Assembly: GCA_023052935.1 (NCBI GenBank) | Contig: CM041294.1 | Location: 38,091,236 to 38,155,235, forward strand | Reading direction: 5' to 3' | Length of the DNA stretch: 64,000 nucleotides | Source of the DNA: Piezodorus guildinii | Taxonomy: Eukaryota; Arthropoda; Insecta; Hemiptera; Pentatomidae | Shown here: in pieces, positions 25,201 through 40,200 of the stretch | How the letters are laid out: each line of letters begins with the position of its first letter | Position numbering within the stretch: the first letter of the stretch is position 1 | Notes under the pieces: model-generated | Databases searched by the model: none | The model's input: the letters and a program-made list of their open reading frames with translations, nothing else | Told to the model about the DNA's origin: nothing | Made by a program: the position numbers and the translations under genes

Positions 25201-28200
25201 GTGATGTAAAAAAAATTATGAAATAAAATAAATATATAACAAAATGAAGTTAAAAGGTGTGCTTATTTAAGTGTGTAATATTAAGAAAAATTAAAAAAGA
25301 AAATAAACCAGATTATTAGGTTAAAACTATTGATGAAAATAATAACTGTGATTAAAGATGTGCTAAATGAACCAATGAAAAGGTACAAAATGAAGAAAAC
25401 AATAAATTGATGGTAAAATATTATGGAAGTTAGCACTTCTAGTGTATTATAGGAAATTAGTACTTTGTATAAGGAAATGTTTTTAGTAGGCTTTGGAATG
25501 AAATGACATGTCCTTTAGTACCTTTTGGAAATCAAGGTCTCAATTATAATCCAAATTATGATTTAATATTATAGTTTTACCTATACTATACATTTATCTT
25601 TTTTATAATGAATATAATTAGTTGACCATCGAGGAATGAAAGGAATGAATTAGTCCATGTGGCAGTCGGTAATGCACGAAACTGCACGTTTTGCCATTTC
25701 TGTGCTAAATTGCACGGTTTTTATTTTTATTGCATTAATTGCAATTTTGAGCTAAATTTAATGATAACCTTTTAATATCACAATTGATCAAACCAAATTT
25801 CCAGTAATAAGTATGCCTAGATGAACTAATAAATATTAAAAATTTTATTTCATCATCTTTCTCTGGTTAAATCTCGAATTAAATTATTAGTAAATAAGAA
25901 GAACATGAAAGGAAATATTAGAACTACTGACTTCAGGAAAGTAATCACATCTGTCTAACATAATGTGTTTCATCGTTTTTATTTGTTTAACGTTACTTTT
26001 GAATTAGCCACTACTTCGAAGACGTTCATCAGTTATCTTGAAGTCTCAGTATTCATTCCCTCTTCTTTTTTTTTTTTTTCCAGTGGCGTGACAGGCCGTG
26101 TATGCCCTGGGCCTCACGGTGTAATCTCCTAGGAGATTGCATTCACGTTTCTCGATGCACTTTGTAGGGTAGGGTCATCACTCCCTACGCCTAATTTTGT
26201 GCTTAGCCACCATTTGGCTGACGGGTCTCACATACCCGGGGAAAAGCTGTGAGTGAAGCCCCATTTAATTACATCCTTATAAAAGCCCCCCGGGACTGGG
26301 ATTCGAACTCACAACATGTAGCATGAGAGACTAGCGCGCTAGCCACTCAGCCACCGGCTCCCCTATTCCCTCATATTAATGTTAAAATAATGCTGAAAGG
26401 AGAACAAGTGTCTCGTCGAAAATTAAAACCTAAATATTTAATTACCCTGAGCTTAGATCTGATGGGAAAACTGTGTTTTGTATGGTGTGTGAATATATTG
26501 AAGCAGAAAAAATAGCACTATACAAAAACAGCTATCAATTACCATTGAATATTATTTAAAATTGAAATTATATATATTTAATTAATTAACCTGGACTAAA
26601 TAACATACCTCTATTTATTCCCGAGCCTGTGCGATGTCAGGTACTCGTTAAAGATCCCTATCCTAATAAAACCTGGATAGGCAAAATTTAGGACTCCCAC
26701 TGTAGCATCGTCCGATTAGCCATAGTAGCATAAAGTGACGTTAAATAAATAAAAAACCTCTATTTATTACTCACAAGCATTTCAAATCAATTCTTTAAAC
26801 TGTTTTCAGTGAGTTCTTCAAGATTTAAATCGTTTTCCCCAGTTGAAATATATATATATATATATATATATATAAACACATATTTTTTTTTTTAACTGTA
26901 GGGAATTAGTTTCTCAATAATACAAGTTTCACTCCCATATAGATTTAGATTAATATATTTTTTGAACATTTAAGATATATATACCCTCAATTTTATATTT
27001 TGTGGTTGTGCGGCACTATTTTTCATATTTACTGTATATATTTTATTGGGGGGCCTTTTACTGCATAAAAATCTGGTATCTAGTTATAATTAAGAGTAGA
27101 TTTGATCATTTACCTCTTCTTTTGGTTCTTCTTCTGCATTGGCACCCTCATCAGTCGCAGCCGATTTCTTTTCTGCTTCAACAATGTTAGCAATGTCTTT
27201 CCCACGACCCATGTTACCTGCACCTTTCACAGCTTCCATTTCATCCTATATTTAAAAAATAATAGATCACTGATAAGACAACTTTTTTTTTTTCCTTTTC
27301 AGCATTAGTCTTTAAAATATAATTTACAAAATAGATGTGAGGATAAAACATAATTAAAGCTAGAGAAAAAGGGTAGCGCATCAGAATTATTTCAATACAT
27401 TACTAATTGAAAAATCTGTCCTCTAAATTAAAAAAGTTTTAATATTGAAATTGTCAACAAAGTCACTCATTATGTGCTGTCAGGTTTGACATAAAATTGT
27501 TTGGATTAAGTTCGTCTGAGTTCATTGATTGTTGGAATTACTAAATGTTCAGACATAAGGAAGATTGCTCAAATTACAATTTTATAAATTGAGAAATTTA
27601 TTCAAAGCTCTCTGTAATATAAATTATAACATTATAAAAACACACACACATACTCGAGATATAAAATAAATGTAATGATAAAAAGAGCTAAAACAAAATA
27701 TTAACTTACAAAAAGAAAGGAACAATATTTGAGCAATTTAATGAACATAACATAAAGATACAACTAGTTATGTTGGATAAAACATAATCACAAAATCATT
27801 AGGCCTAAAAAGTATGTCATCAGCAGTTTGATATCAACTCAACTTTATATCTCTGCTGTGGTAGCATTTTTCCTTCTCTTTGGCATATGCATAATAAGTA
27901 GAGGACATCAAAGAGAAAAGTAATAGCAGCATAAATAAAATTTCAGATAATCAAAGTTAACTAAATTCAAGTCTGTTTTCCCAATAAAAAACTAATTTCA
28001 ACTTGCCCAATTAATTTTCTAATACTTTATTCGAGACACCAGCGTTTTTACTTTCACTAACTATATATAGTAAGGGAAAGTATTGCGATCGTGAATATTT
28101 TCGAATTCCAGTTTTCAACTGAAATACAGGTTTTAGGGTCCCCTAAGTCCAAATAACCTAGTCCCACAAAAAGGTAAGTGTGTGTGTGTCCATATGTGGT

Positions 28201-31200
28201 AACTCCCGGGCGGAAACGAAAAGTCCTATGACACTGAAATTTCATATTTAAGACAACTATACGCCAGAGATGTTACAAAACTATTTTATCAAAATTGGCT
28301 AACCAGAAGAGCCACTTTATACCATGCATATTGCACCTTTTTATGATTTTCTCAAAAACGGATCCGATGACGAAAATATATCGAAATTTCTATATCGATG
28401 TAAAGTTTAATAGGCTTTAATATCATCTAGGTTTCATTCTGATTAAAATAGTCTGACAGGGCTTAAATTCCGATATTTTAAATTTTCTTCTTCTAAAGTA
28501 CCTTTAATTTTGTAGATTCTATAAAAATAACCATATTATCTTGTTACCACTGATGTATGTATGTATGTATGTTACCAACAAGTAAATATATAAATTGAAT
28601 GAATTTGATCCCCAATTAAAGGGAAAAACTGAAATATTTTATTAATGCAATATTTGGTTTTTGAACATAAGAACAGTAATATAGGTGTATAATATACTGT
28701 TGGAAAGCGGAAGATTTTAGAAAAAATATCATATACACAAGCTTGTAAAAGTTAATAAAGAGTGATGAAAAGCCGATAAAACTAACTGATTATTTAAGAT
28801 GATAATATAATTGATTTTTAATAAAACACATGTTTCTATAGAAATTCAATTTAATTAATTCTTTAATAGTTTCACTAATTTTTATCTCTAACTGTATTTT
28901 AAAATTCTGTAATCGATTTTTAAAACGGTGGTAAGTGAAGGTCGTGTGTTGCCTGCACCAGACCAGATTTTTTTTTTTTCAAGTTCAAAACATACTATGA
29001 TACCAATAATATCAGCTATGAAATTCATATAAGGTTTTGAATAAAGATATTTTAAAGAATAAAATAGTGACAACTGCATGAAAAGAAGAAAATCATTTAT
29101 TAAATGACTAAACATTTAGTAAAAACTAACTAACCTGAATGGCAGAATTGATGAGGTCGTCATAATCGTTAAAACGATAATTAGCTTGAAGCGCTGCCCT
29201 CCGTTGTCGAAGCTGGTAGACGGGTTCATCATCACTGGTTTCGCTCTCCTCGCTAGAAGATTCGCTGGATTCACTTACTATTCTCCTACCACCACCATAG
29301 GATGCTGTTTTTTCCTGGGTGGGTAAGACATTAGCAAGACTGATCCCAACGTATGCTAACCTCTTCTTTCTCAGTTCCTCATTTTCACGTCGTTTTGTGT
29401 TTTTTTCAAAGGCACGGAGGGTTTCCTTCAATTTGGAGACTAATTCGAGCTTTAAAAAACAAAAAATACGAAAATAGTGATATGCAATCATGTTACAAAC
29501 AATTAAATATCACAGCCAAAGAGATTGAGCCGAAATCGACGAGTGCTGCTAATACTAATGGCAATCCTGATGAGCAATTGATTACTTAGAAATCTGACAA
29601 TAAAGTTTTATACTTTGACTGGAGGTAAAATGTTAAATTCTTTTAAACCTTTAAACTTAAGAATAACATGAACTATCAGTTAGAATAACATGAACTATCA
29701 GTTAATCAACTGACAAGGTAATTAAAAGGAGAAAGGAAATAAACACACAACCTCCCAAAAAAAAAAAAAAAAGTCATTATGGGCGTTAAAACTAAATCAA
29801 TAAAATTTAATATAATGTATTAGTTAAGCACATAACTTATTCTAGTACTAATTGCTCTGTACCAAAATAAGTTTATCATTATCTAAACAAGTTTCTCCAA
29901 CATGAGTAACGTACAAATTTTGTGAAATGACTTGTAATCTCATTTTAAAACTAATTGGCTGATATCAACATCTAGGTGTTAGGATCATCGCTGAATACAC
30001 TATTATTTTTGTACCAAATCAATAAAAAATTAGTTCAGTAATTTCGCAGAAAAGCTATGGACGGCATTACAGCAGACAAACATATTTTTTTAAAATCATT
30101 ATTCGGGTTCTGCCTATCTTGAAACGTAAGCCCTCAAATTTTGAGGAGGTAATTTTTTTTAGTTTTTGGTCGATTACAAAGGTTCATTATTGAAAATAAT
30201 AAAGCAAAAATATCTGTTAAAATTACAAAATAAAAATCTTATAAAATTTGATTAGATGATAATGATAATACTTACGTGCTGGCAAGGAGGGCAAAACCAG
30301 TCTCCTTCTGGTATCAACATGAGAGTCGGTCGAAGGCAGGATGCGTGGTAGCCACTATCGCACTTATCACATAACAAAATCCATTCTGGTGATCGGGTTG
30401 ACCACACTTTTGCATGGGTAATCTTCACTTACTTCTGCTTCTTCATCCTTAACCTCATCTTCATCCACTTTAATGAAAATGTAAAATAGTCTTAAAAAAA
30501 GTAATAATAATAATGATATTATTAGGTGATTAATCTGATAAAAGCCTCTAATTTTATTTATTTTTTAAAAGTAAATGTAGTTGCTAGTTTTGCTTAATTA
30601 TTCAGTTAAAAGTAATTATGATCATTTAAAAGAAACAAATTAATATTAAAAACAGTAATTCTTGAATTGTAACATATCCAAAACTTATAACTGCTAGATG
30701 GCAGGCAGAAAGATTGGCAATCCAAGAAAAAAGGTGGGCGGATATAACTGGACAAAGACACCACAAGTTCCGAACTCAACATCGTGCAAGAAAGAGCACA
30801 CTTGGGGTTTATCGCTATTAGGACTCAAGATAAATTTTGATTTATGTGTGATATAAAGAAAGGAATGAGAAAACGTTACTGCATCATGGAAGAATAACAC
30901 CAAAAGATGACAGCAAGGTTCCTTCGAATAATTTAAGTTTTGTAATTTAATTTTTCTTTAACCAAATCCTTTGTAAATTAATTAAAAAATCCTTTCCCTA
31001 ATCAATTTAATAATGTTTTATATTTTCCATAATATGTTCAAATTGATTTATTATTAAAATTTTTTCATAAATATTTTAATAATATACATAGTGTTGTGAT
31101 ATATTAAGTAGGCAAAATAATAAGGAAGGAGATCAAGAAGGCGTGAGGTGATCAGCCAATGAGAAAAAATAATCGAGATACACAAAAAACGGGAGAATAC

Positions 31201-34200
31201 GGCGTGGATTCCGAGAATGGTCGCCCTTATGTCATCTACAGTCGATCGGAATGGATGCATGGGATCTCTCTCTTCTATTGTGAGCGGTGGATGAAGCAAG
31301 ACGTTGAAGACACGTGATTGGATTATGCCACCGACCATCAAATCATTGTGATTTCAAACCATCATTAGTGCACTAATACGCTGAAATTAAGAAATTTGAA
31401 GACATCATTTTTAAAAATAGGAATGGAGAATCTACTGAAGACACCTAATTCAGATAATTTTAATTTGTTCATACATTCAAAATTAAATAGATTTTAAGTT
31501 TATGTTTTTATTAGTAGAATATAATAAGTTTTTTAACCTTGGCCAAGACTCAAGAGTAATTAATTTGAAAACCCTAAATTATCATACATTATTCATTTTA
31601 AAAATAAAATATTATAACAATATGTATTTGTATTATTACATACAATTTCTTAAAAGATCTAATAAAGTTGTGACAAATAAATACTATACCTTTCTTAGCC
31701 GTTCTAGCCCGACGGATGGGTTCCATATCTTCATCTTTTTCTAGGTCGGATTCTGGTGAAAATTCGTGATCAGAGACGACCTTACTCGCCCTGATATCCT
31801 CTTCATCATCTTCTTCCTCAAAGTGTTCCTCCTCTTCCTCAGCCTCTTCGGAACTGCAAACCAATATGATATATATCATCAATTTATTTCAGTAAAATCA
31901 TGTTAGTCAGACTTTAATTAAAATTAGACTAAAAGATTCTGTTATTATTACATTATATAAAACAAGAAATGAAAGAAAATAATTAAATATTTCAACTTAC
32001 GAATCATCAGATGAGGACTGCCAAGGTTTGTTGATATCATATGTCAACCCCTTTTTCTTCTTCTTTTTACGGCCTTTTTTCTTCTCTTCAACTGGCTCTT
32101 TGAAGGTTTCATCTTCTTCTTCACTTAACTATAATTAAATAAAGAAAAAAACAATTAATATAGAAAAAAATATAGATTTTTTGAACTATGTTATTTCTGT
32201 AATCAGCACATTTTTAAACTCCAAAACATTGAATTAATATCTTGAGTTTTACAAAAATACAGAGGTTAAAAATAAATTTCAAGCTTACTTTTTCAGTTTT
32301 GGCTTTTTTCTTTTGCTGTTTCTTCGGTGTTTGTTTGTTCTCCTCCTATAAAACACAATAGGTAAAGTTTAACATTTTAAACTTTCAAAATCACCTATTT
32401 TTCACGATAATTAAATGGTCTAGTTATATATTTTTCATACTCTAGAAAAAAATATTATAAGGCTTAGTGAAATGTAGCGAAGTAAAATCACAGAGATATA
32501 TTAATTAATCTATAACTTAGCAGATGTAAACTTAAAGACTGTAAATAATAGCCTAATAAAAAATAACAGTTTGTTCTGAATCATCAAAGAATAATTTTTG
32601 ATAATGTGAAACTTATCTAAAAATATATATCACTTTACCAGAAAATTTCAGAGCTATTCATTGATAGTAGCTAACTAAGGTACTGAATTACAATGGTACA
32701 AGGCTTAAAAAAAATAGAATAATCATCTTTCTTTATATTGACATATGCTTTTAGATTTCAAATAAAGTCTTTATATCAATCCTAAATTTTTACATATTTC
32801 TGCAGTAACAATCACATTATCTTTATAAGTATCAATATTATAGCTTTTTTCAGTCAAATTCATAATTTTTTTCAGTCAAATTCATAATTTTTTCAGTCAA
32901 ATTCATAATTTTTTCAATCAAATTCATAATTTTTTCAGTCAATTTCATAATTTCTTGTACCCATTTTATAAAGTCAATTTAATGAGGTTTTGCTACCAAG
33001 AACTTAACATTTTTATTAAAACTCGTTGTTTATCCATTTAACGTCACTTTATGTTACTGTGCTTAATCCGACGGTGCAGCGGGAGTCCTAAGTTTTGCCT
33101 ACCCAGGTTTACTTAAGAGTAAACCAGGGTAGGCAAAACTTAGGGATCTTTTACAAGTTCCACTTATTAAATCTTTTAATAGTCATCTGTGGATCACAAA
33201 TATAGGAGGATCTGCTGGTTTTAGACTTGCGACCTTAAGCATAGAAGGCTGTTATGCTAGCCACTACTCCACAGGTGACCCTAAATGCATTCAACAAGGT
33301 GTTTGAATCTGCCGGGTTTAAACACGTGACTTTGGTCATATTAATCTTTAACTCCTTGCTGAATACATCCAGGGTTACCTGTGGATTAGTGGCTAGCATA
33401 ACAGCCTCTTTTAAAGGACGAAATAACCAAGGATTTTTACTGCCTAAAAACAAACATAGGGCCATCTGCCAAGTATGAACTCGCGATATAGGGGATAGAA
33501 GGATGTTATGCTAGCCACTACTCCACAGGTGACCCTCGATGCATTTAAAAAATGTTTAAATCTGCCGGGTTTGAACCTGTGACCTTAGACATATTAATCC
33601 TTAACACCTTTTTGAATGCATAAAGGGTCACCTGTGGAGTAGTGGCTAGCAAAACATCCTCTTTTAAAGGACGAAATAACCATGGATGTTTACTTCCTAA
33701 AAGCAAATATAGGGCCATCTGATAGGTATTAACTAGTGATCTATGGGACATATGCTGGTTTTGAACTTTCGACCTTAAGCATAGAGAGCTGTTATGCTAG
33801 CCACTACTCCACAGGTGATCCTTTATGCATTCAAAAAGGTGTTAAGGAATAATATGTCTAAGGTCACAGGTTCAAACTCGGCAGATTTAAACATTTTTTT
33901 AAATGCATCGAGGGTCACATGTGGAGTAGTGGCTAGAATAACATCCTTCTATCCCCTATATCGCGAGTTCATACTTGGCCGATGGCCCTATGTTTGTTTT
34001 TAGGGAGTAAAAATCCTTGGTTATTTCGTCCTTTAAAAGAGGCTGTTATGCTAGCCACTAATCCACAGGTGACCCTGGATGTATTCAGCAAGGAGTTAAA
34101 GATTAATATGACCAAAGTCACGTGTTTAAACCCGGCAGATTCAAACACCTTGTTGAATGCATTTAGGGTCACCTGTGGAGTAGTGGCTAGCATAACAGCC

Positions 34201-37200
34201 TTCTATGCTTAAGGTCGCAAGTCTAAAACCAGCAGATCCTCCTATATTTGTGCACCACAGATGACTCTTAAAAGATTTAATAAGTGGAACTTGTAAAAGA
34301 TCCCTAAGTTTTGCCTACCCAGGTTTACTTAAGAGTAAACCTGGGTAGGCAAAACTTAGGACTACCGCTGCACCGTCGGATTAAGCACAGTAACATAAAG
34401 TGGCGTTAAATGGATAAACAACAAGATTTAATAAAAATGTTAAGTTCTTGGTAGCAAAACCTCATTAAATTAACTTTATAAAATGGGTACAAGAAATTAT
34501 GAAATTGACTGAAAAAATTATGAATTTGATTGAAAAAATTATGAATTTGACTGAAAAAATTATGAATTTGACTGAAAAAATTATGAATTTGACTGAAAAA
34601 ATTATGAATTTGATTGAAAAAATTATGAATTTGACTGAAAAAATTATGAATTTGACTGAAAAAATTATGAATTTGACTGAAAAAATTATGAATTTGACTG
34701 AAAAAATTATGAATTTGATTGAAAAAATTATGAATTTGACTGAAAAAATTATGAATTTGACTGAAAAAAGCTATAAATGATTTAAATATCACATTTATTT
34801 TTAACTTTTAGTTTTACTTCCATTTTTTTTTTTTTAACAGTTACTATGATCTCTTAAGTGTAATATTTGTCTCAGCATTGTCTTATATCTTTCTGGTGAA
34901 GATTTTAATCTCAAGTAAAAATCCTGAAAAGCAGCTATGGTAAACAACATCTTCTTCAATGGCGCGACAGACCGTGCAGGCCCTGGGCCTCGCAGTGTTA
35001 TCTCCTGGGAGATTACACTCGCGTTTCTTGGTGCAATTTGTAGGGTAGGGTCATCACTCTCTATGCCTAATTTTGTGAATGGCCACCATTTGGCTGACAG
35101 GTCCCACATACCCGGGGGGAGAGGAGAGGGGAGGTTGAGTGAATCCCCTATTTAATTATATCCTAATAAAAGCACCGCCTGGACTGAGATTCGAACTCAC
35201 AACCTGTAGCATGAGAGACTAGCGCGCTAGCCACTCAGCCATGGGCTCCCCATGGTAAATAACATGAATTAACACTTTAAAAAAAAAATCTTTATAGAAG
35301 TATACAAAATCATAAACTGTACAACATAATGCTGTACCAAAAGTAGACCAGTCTCTTAAGTAAACACATGACGACATAAACATAGGATATAATAACATTA
35401 ATAAATGAAAGAAAAATAAATATAAAAACTTCCTCAAATGAATTAACATAATTATTGTGACAAATAGTTAAATATTGTAAACAAAAACATGTTAGCAGTT
35501 TTTTAAAAGAAAAATTAGCATAAACCTTATTTTAAGGAAATATTATACATTTGTTATAAAATAACACCATCCTATTCAAGATGACTAAGATGGAGGCACT
35601 TAGTTGCTATGTTTAAACAACTTTATCCTTATGAAGCTATGTTTATCATGAAAGTATGGATGTATCTGAAAAAAATAAACTCACTTTAGGTTTCTTCTTG
35701 ACCTCTTTCATTGATAACATCATGGTGGCCTCTTCAATAGCACGCCTCTCGGCTTCTTCTTTGATCTTTATCTGGGCGATCCTCCTGCTCTGCCTGACAC
35801 GGCTCCCATCGGCCTCCTCGTTCGCTCCTGGTTTAGAATGGATGAGGTCGCTCTCCATAAGTCCTAACAGAGCTGTTCAAACAAGCAAAAATAAATTTTA
35901 TATTTATGAATAAATATTTATATGACTTGAATGACAAAATATTTATTATAATTAACTAACTAAAAATAACAGTTTCGAGGTAAAAATAATAGGTTTAGAC
36001 ATGAAAATTTTATGAATAAGAACACTATTTGGCAGTACTGATAGTAAAAAATTTAAATAAACAATATTTAACATCGTAATAATGGTTTGCTGAGCCCATG
36101 GTTGAGTGGCTGGCAAAGGTTGTGAGTTTGAATCCCAGTCCCAGCAGGATTTTTTTTAAGCATATAAATAAATGGGGATTCACTCACAGCCTCTTCCCCA
36201 GGTATATAAGACCAGTCAGTCTACTGGTGGCCACTCACAAAAATAGGCATAGGGAGTGATGACCCTACCCTATAAACTTTCATCGAGAAACGTGGTGAGT
36301 ATATTATCTCAGGAGATTATACACCACGCAGTCACGGGCCTACATTGCCTGTCGTGCCAGAGAAAAAAAATAAAATGAAAAATAATGCTTTCATTTTCAC
36401 TATCCGCTATGCAAATGAAGCAATATCAATATTGATAAATTAATCAAGTAATAATATTAAATCAATAATTTCTAAACATTTTAAAAAACAATTCAAATCA
36501 AAGAGTTAAAAAAACAATAAATTTTATTTTTAAATATCACAGCCAAACATTATACATTTTATATCATCAAATTAAAAGTCACTAGAATTTATGAGAGTTA
36601 TTATGTTATAGATAAACCTTTTGTTAAACCAGTGATTCCCAACTAGTGGTCTGCGGAGGTCTCATCGCGAAATAATTTAAATTACCCTAACATAAAACAT
36701 TTGTGAATTCTTTGCTTGTAATTAAAATCACTCATGCTCTGCAAACACAATAAATGTTTTAAGTGATATCATTACTAGTGATCGCTGACATGTGACTGTT
36801 ACTGCACAATTACAACAATAAAAATTTATCATTTTCCAACATTCCAAAATTAATGATCTTATCTAGTATTTTAGTTATTCGATGTTTGGTGGATTGAAGT
36901 GTCCTCATAGAGCCTACTTTTTTGTTATTCCTCTCCATTTCCCCTACTTGGTCAACAATTAATGATAGAGTATTATCAATCAACAAGTATTACTAATCAA
37001 TATCATGTGCATAAAAAGGCAGCTGGTTAGCTAAATGACTTTCTTCTAAATATTTGTTCATTGGGATTGTACTCTGTAGACAAAATTGCTATATCATCAT
37101 ATGATCAATGCACCAGATCCAGACATAACAAGATCCCCTTAACTATAATAAGAATAAAAAAAACTGGAAATGACTTACTTTTTTGTTTTTTTTGGCCTTC

Positions 37201-40200
37201 CTTTCTTCTTGGGCTTAGATTCTTCACCTTCAGCAGGCTTGCTATTGCTATCGTCCTCTTCCTCTACTTTGCTCTCTTCCACTTCTGTTTTGGTACTCTT
37301 TCCCTCTTCCTCCTCAGCTTCATTGGCAGTATCACCTCCATTTTCATCTTTGTTTGATTGCATTTCTTTCTTAGGACGCCCTCGGGACTTACCTTTACCT
37401 TTTGATTGACGCTTGGTTCTTTCTTAGATATTGGTTTTTTGTCCTCCTTTTCATTTGCTTTTTTAGTGGGCTGTTTTTTTTTCTTCCTTTTCACTTTCCT
37501 CTTTGTTAGGCTGCTGTTTTTTCCTCGTTTCTTTCTTATTCGGTACTCGTTTTGTATCTTCTTTCTCAGACTCCACTTCTTCACCTGAATCTGATACTGT
37601 ATCTTTATTTTTATCCGCCTCCTTTGCCTTTCCTGTTTTTGACTTGATACAGCAGGAGCAGCACTTGTGACTTCAAGTGATCCTCCTTTCTTTTTCATCG
37701 GCCGACCCCTAGAGCGACGTTTATCCTTTGAATTCGCAACACTACTTTCTTCTGCTTGGTTATCGTCAGAACTACTTTCAACTGGTTGAACATGTTTTGT
37801 AGATGGAGGGGTTCCTTTGGATCGACGAGTTTTAGCTGAAAAAATAAACAAATTATTGTTAGCATATTCGTATATAAACTAATTATATACAAATCATCTT
37901 ATATAATGAAAGCTATGTTTAATTCAACTGTTTTTTTAGGGAAAAAACGTGATAACTATGATTTAATAGGAGAGGATTTAAGAGTTATGGCATCTCATAC
38001 TACCTTTTTATTTAATATATAAATAATCAAAAGGGAAATCATGGAAACACTACTCTTATGCTTAAAAAGTATTCAAAACAAAATAATTTAAAACTTAACA
38101 AATAATAATTATCATTATAAATATGTTGTTGTTTGTTTGTTTATTTATTTAACATACCTTTATGCTGCTGTGGCTAATCAGACGATGCTACAGTGGGAGT
38201 CCTAAATTTTGCCTATCCAGGTTTAATAAGGATAGGGATTTTTAACGAGTACCTGACATTGCACAGACTCGAGAACACCTTTTAACGTCCCCTCCGAAGG
38301 ACGGTATAACTAATCATTTTTTACTCCCATTCCCTATAGATGGTGCTCTCTATCAGTATAAGGACCGTAACACAGCTTCTTTATAGCACCATCTTTTCCC
38401 TCTAACAGCTGACGAAGTTTGTCAACACACAATAACCTAAGTTTCATACACCGGTATATTTTAACATGTCGAGTTTTGTGCCTACGAACTATGATTTGCG
38501 GACAGCATTTGTTTCCTGCTATCATTTGAAGAAAACTGCTGCAGAATCGCATAGAATTCTTGCCCTTGTCGAAGCATACAGTGCACATGCTCTTGGCTAA
38601 ACTTAATGCTTTGAGTGGTTTAAAAAATTTAAAAGTGGTGATCTTGACAAGAGAAACGAGGAGTGTGGGAAGCCACCGAAAAAAGTTTGAAGACAAGGAC
38701 TTGCAAACCTTATTGTGTGAAGACGATACTCTTGACTCAACAAGAACTTGCGGAAGAATTAAATGTAATGCAAAATGCAGTATCTCTTTGTCTGAAAGCT
38801 ATAGGAAAGATTCAGAAAGTGGGAAAATGGGCACCACATGAACTGAATGAAAGACAGCAAGAAAATTGAAAAACCACTTGTCAAATGCTGCTCGTCAGAT
38901 ATAAAAGAAAATCATTTCTTCATTGAATAGTGACAGGTGATGAAAAGTGGATATATTTTCAGAATCCTAAGCGTCGTAAATCATGAGGGAATCCAGGCGA
39001 ACCATCAACACCCACTGCAAGACTAAATTGTTTTGGAAAAAAAACAATGTTGCATGTTTGGTGGGATCGAAAGGGTATAATATATTATGAGCTACTAAAA
39101 TCTGGCAAAACCATAAACACTGATCGCTTCTAACAACAAATGATCTATTTGAATCGAGCAATTTGAAACAACTGGTCATTTTGCTTCATGATAATGTCTC
39201 CTCACACACAGCAAAACGGGTCACGGATACGATCAAAGCCTTCAATTGGGAAATACTAGCACATGCGGCTTATTCTCCAGGCTTGGCTCCATCTGATTAC
39301 CATTTATTCGCATCATTGGGACATTCACTCGCCGAACAATACTTCAATTTGTATGTAAATGTACGAAAATGGCTCGACAACTGGTTCTATTCAAAGGAAG
39401 AATTGTTTTTTTGGTGTGGCGTTCATAACCTGCCGAAGAGGTGGGAAAAATGTATAAATTCCAACAGAGACTATTTTGAATAAAATATTTTTTTATAATT
39501 TTCAAATAACAGACGTGGGATTTTTACAAAAAAAAAAAAAAAATCAGGTTTTAAATTTCTACATTTGGTATAACGCGTGTTTCATAAAGATTTCTTTCTT
39601 TTGCAGGGCCAAAGGTCTTCCAGAAGATTTTTCTTTTCCACAAGTGCAACAGCCTGTCATTGTGTTAGCACCCAGGACTCGCTTCCATATATGATCACTA
39701 GCTGAAGGAAAGTACGATGTACTCTTATTTTGATATTGTCTATAGCTTAAGATAAACTTTTAGCCAAAAATACTATTTAGAAAACAAAATGCAATGACCT
39801 GACAATAATTAAAAACAAAAAATGGTTCTAATCATTGCTTAAAAATGCTTTGTCTACATATAAGGGTCTAAAAACTTTTTAAAATTGAAAACATAGAAAA
39901 TAATTGAAGAAATATTATGCCCTATCACAATTAGAAAAATCATGAACAGCGAAGCACTAAAGAGCCCTTTATCCAATGAAGTAATTCTAGCATTCAAGAT
40001 ACCTTATCGACAATAGGCTTCACCATGAATATATAAAAGAATGTAACAATCTATCTAAAGAACCAGAGGTCACCCATAGCGTAGTTGCTAGTATAACAGC
40101 TTTCTATGCCAAAGGTTGCGGGTTCAAACCTGCGGTGGGCCTAGGATTTTTTAATGGGAGTAATAAATCCTTAGTTAGACCGTCCTTCGGAGGGGACGTT

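Larger units (their letters stand above)
24513..27113. other. Rsf1 intron 12, remainder
   Basis: Besides the foldback, SINE-B and SINE-A pieces it holds AT-rich DNA, a TGCACGAAACTGCACG-type cluster at 25670-25720 and a (TA)n run at 26850-26874. No exon-like open frame was found. Confidence 0.5.
32838..34776. repeat. 1.9-kb nested palindrome built from SINE-A modules and a 21-bp minisatellite
   Basis: The arms 32838-33652 and 33794-34776 are near-perfect inverted copies around a 140-bp spacer. From the outside in, each arm holds a 21-bp minisatellite, a 3' SINE-A tail with its own small palindrome (CCTACCCAGGTTTACTTAAG and inverse), and several tRNA-like modules (GTCACCTGTGGAGTAGTGG with CTAGCATAACAGCC) placed head to head. 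The arms differ in length by 168 bp, exactly eight minisatellite units. It lies in the intron between Rsf1 exons 6 and 7. All short open frames here are by-products of the repeat. Confidence 0.92.

Noticed and set aside
29126..29491. 121-codon frame as an independent small gene
   Set aside because: It is Rsf1 exon 11 plus intron read-through; the homology begins exactly at the acceptor (29449).
33235..34212. Paired identical 74-76 codon frames
   Set aside because: They are the same SINE-A-derived sequence read on the two arms of the palindrome.
34406..34792. Long open frames of 93 and 128 codons on both strands
   Set aside because: They are translations of the 21-bp minisatellite (a multiple of three, so open in register) and have no gene-like features.
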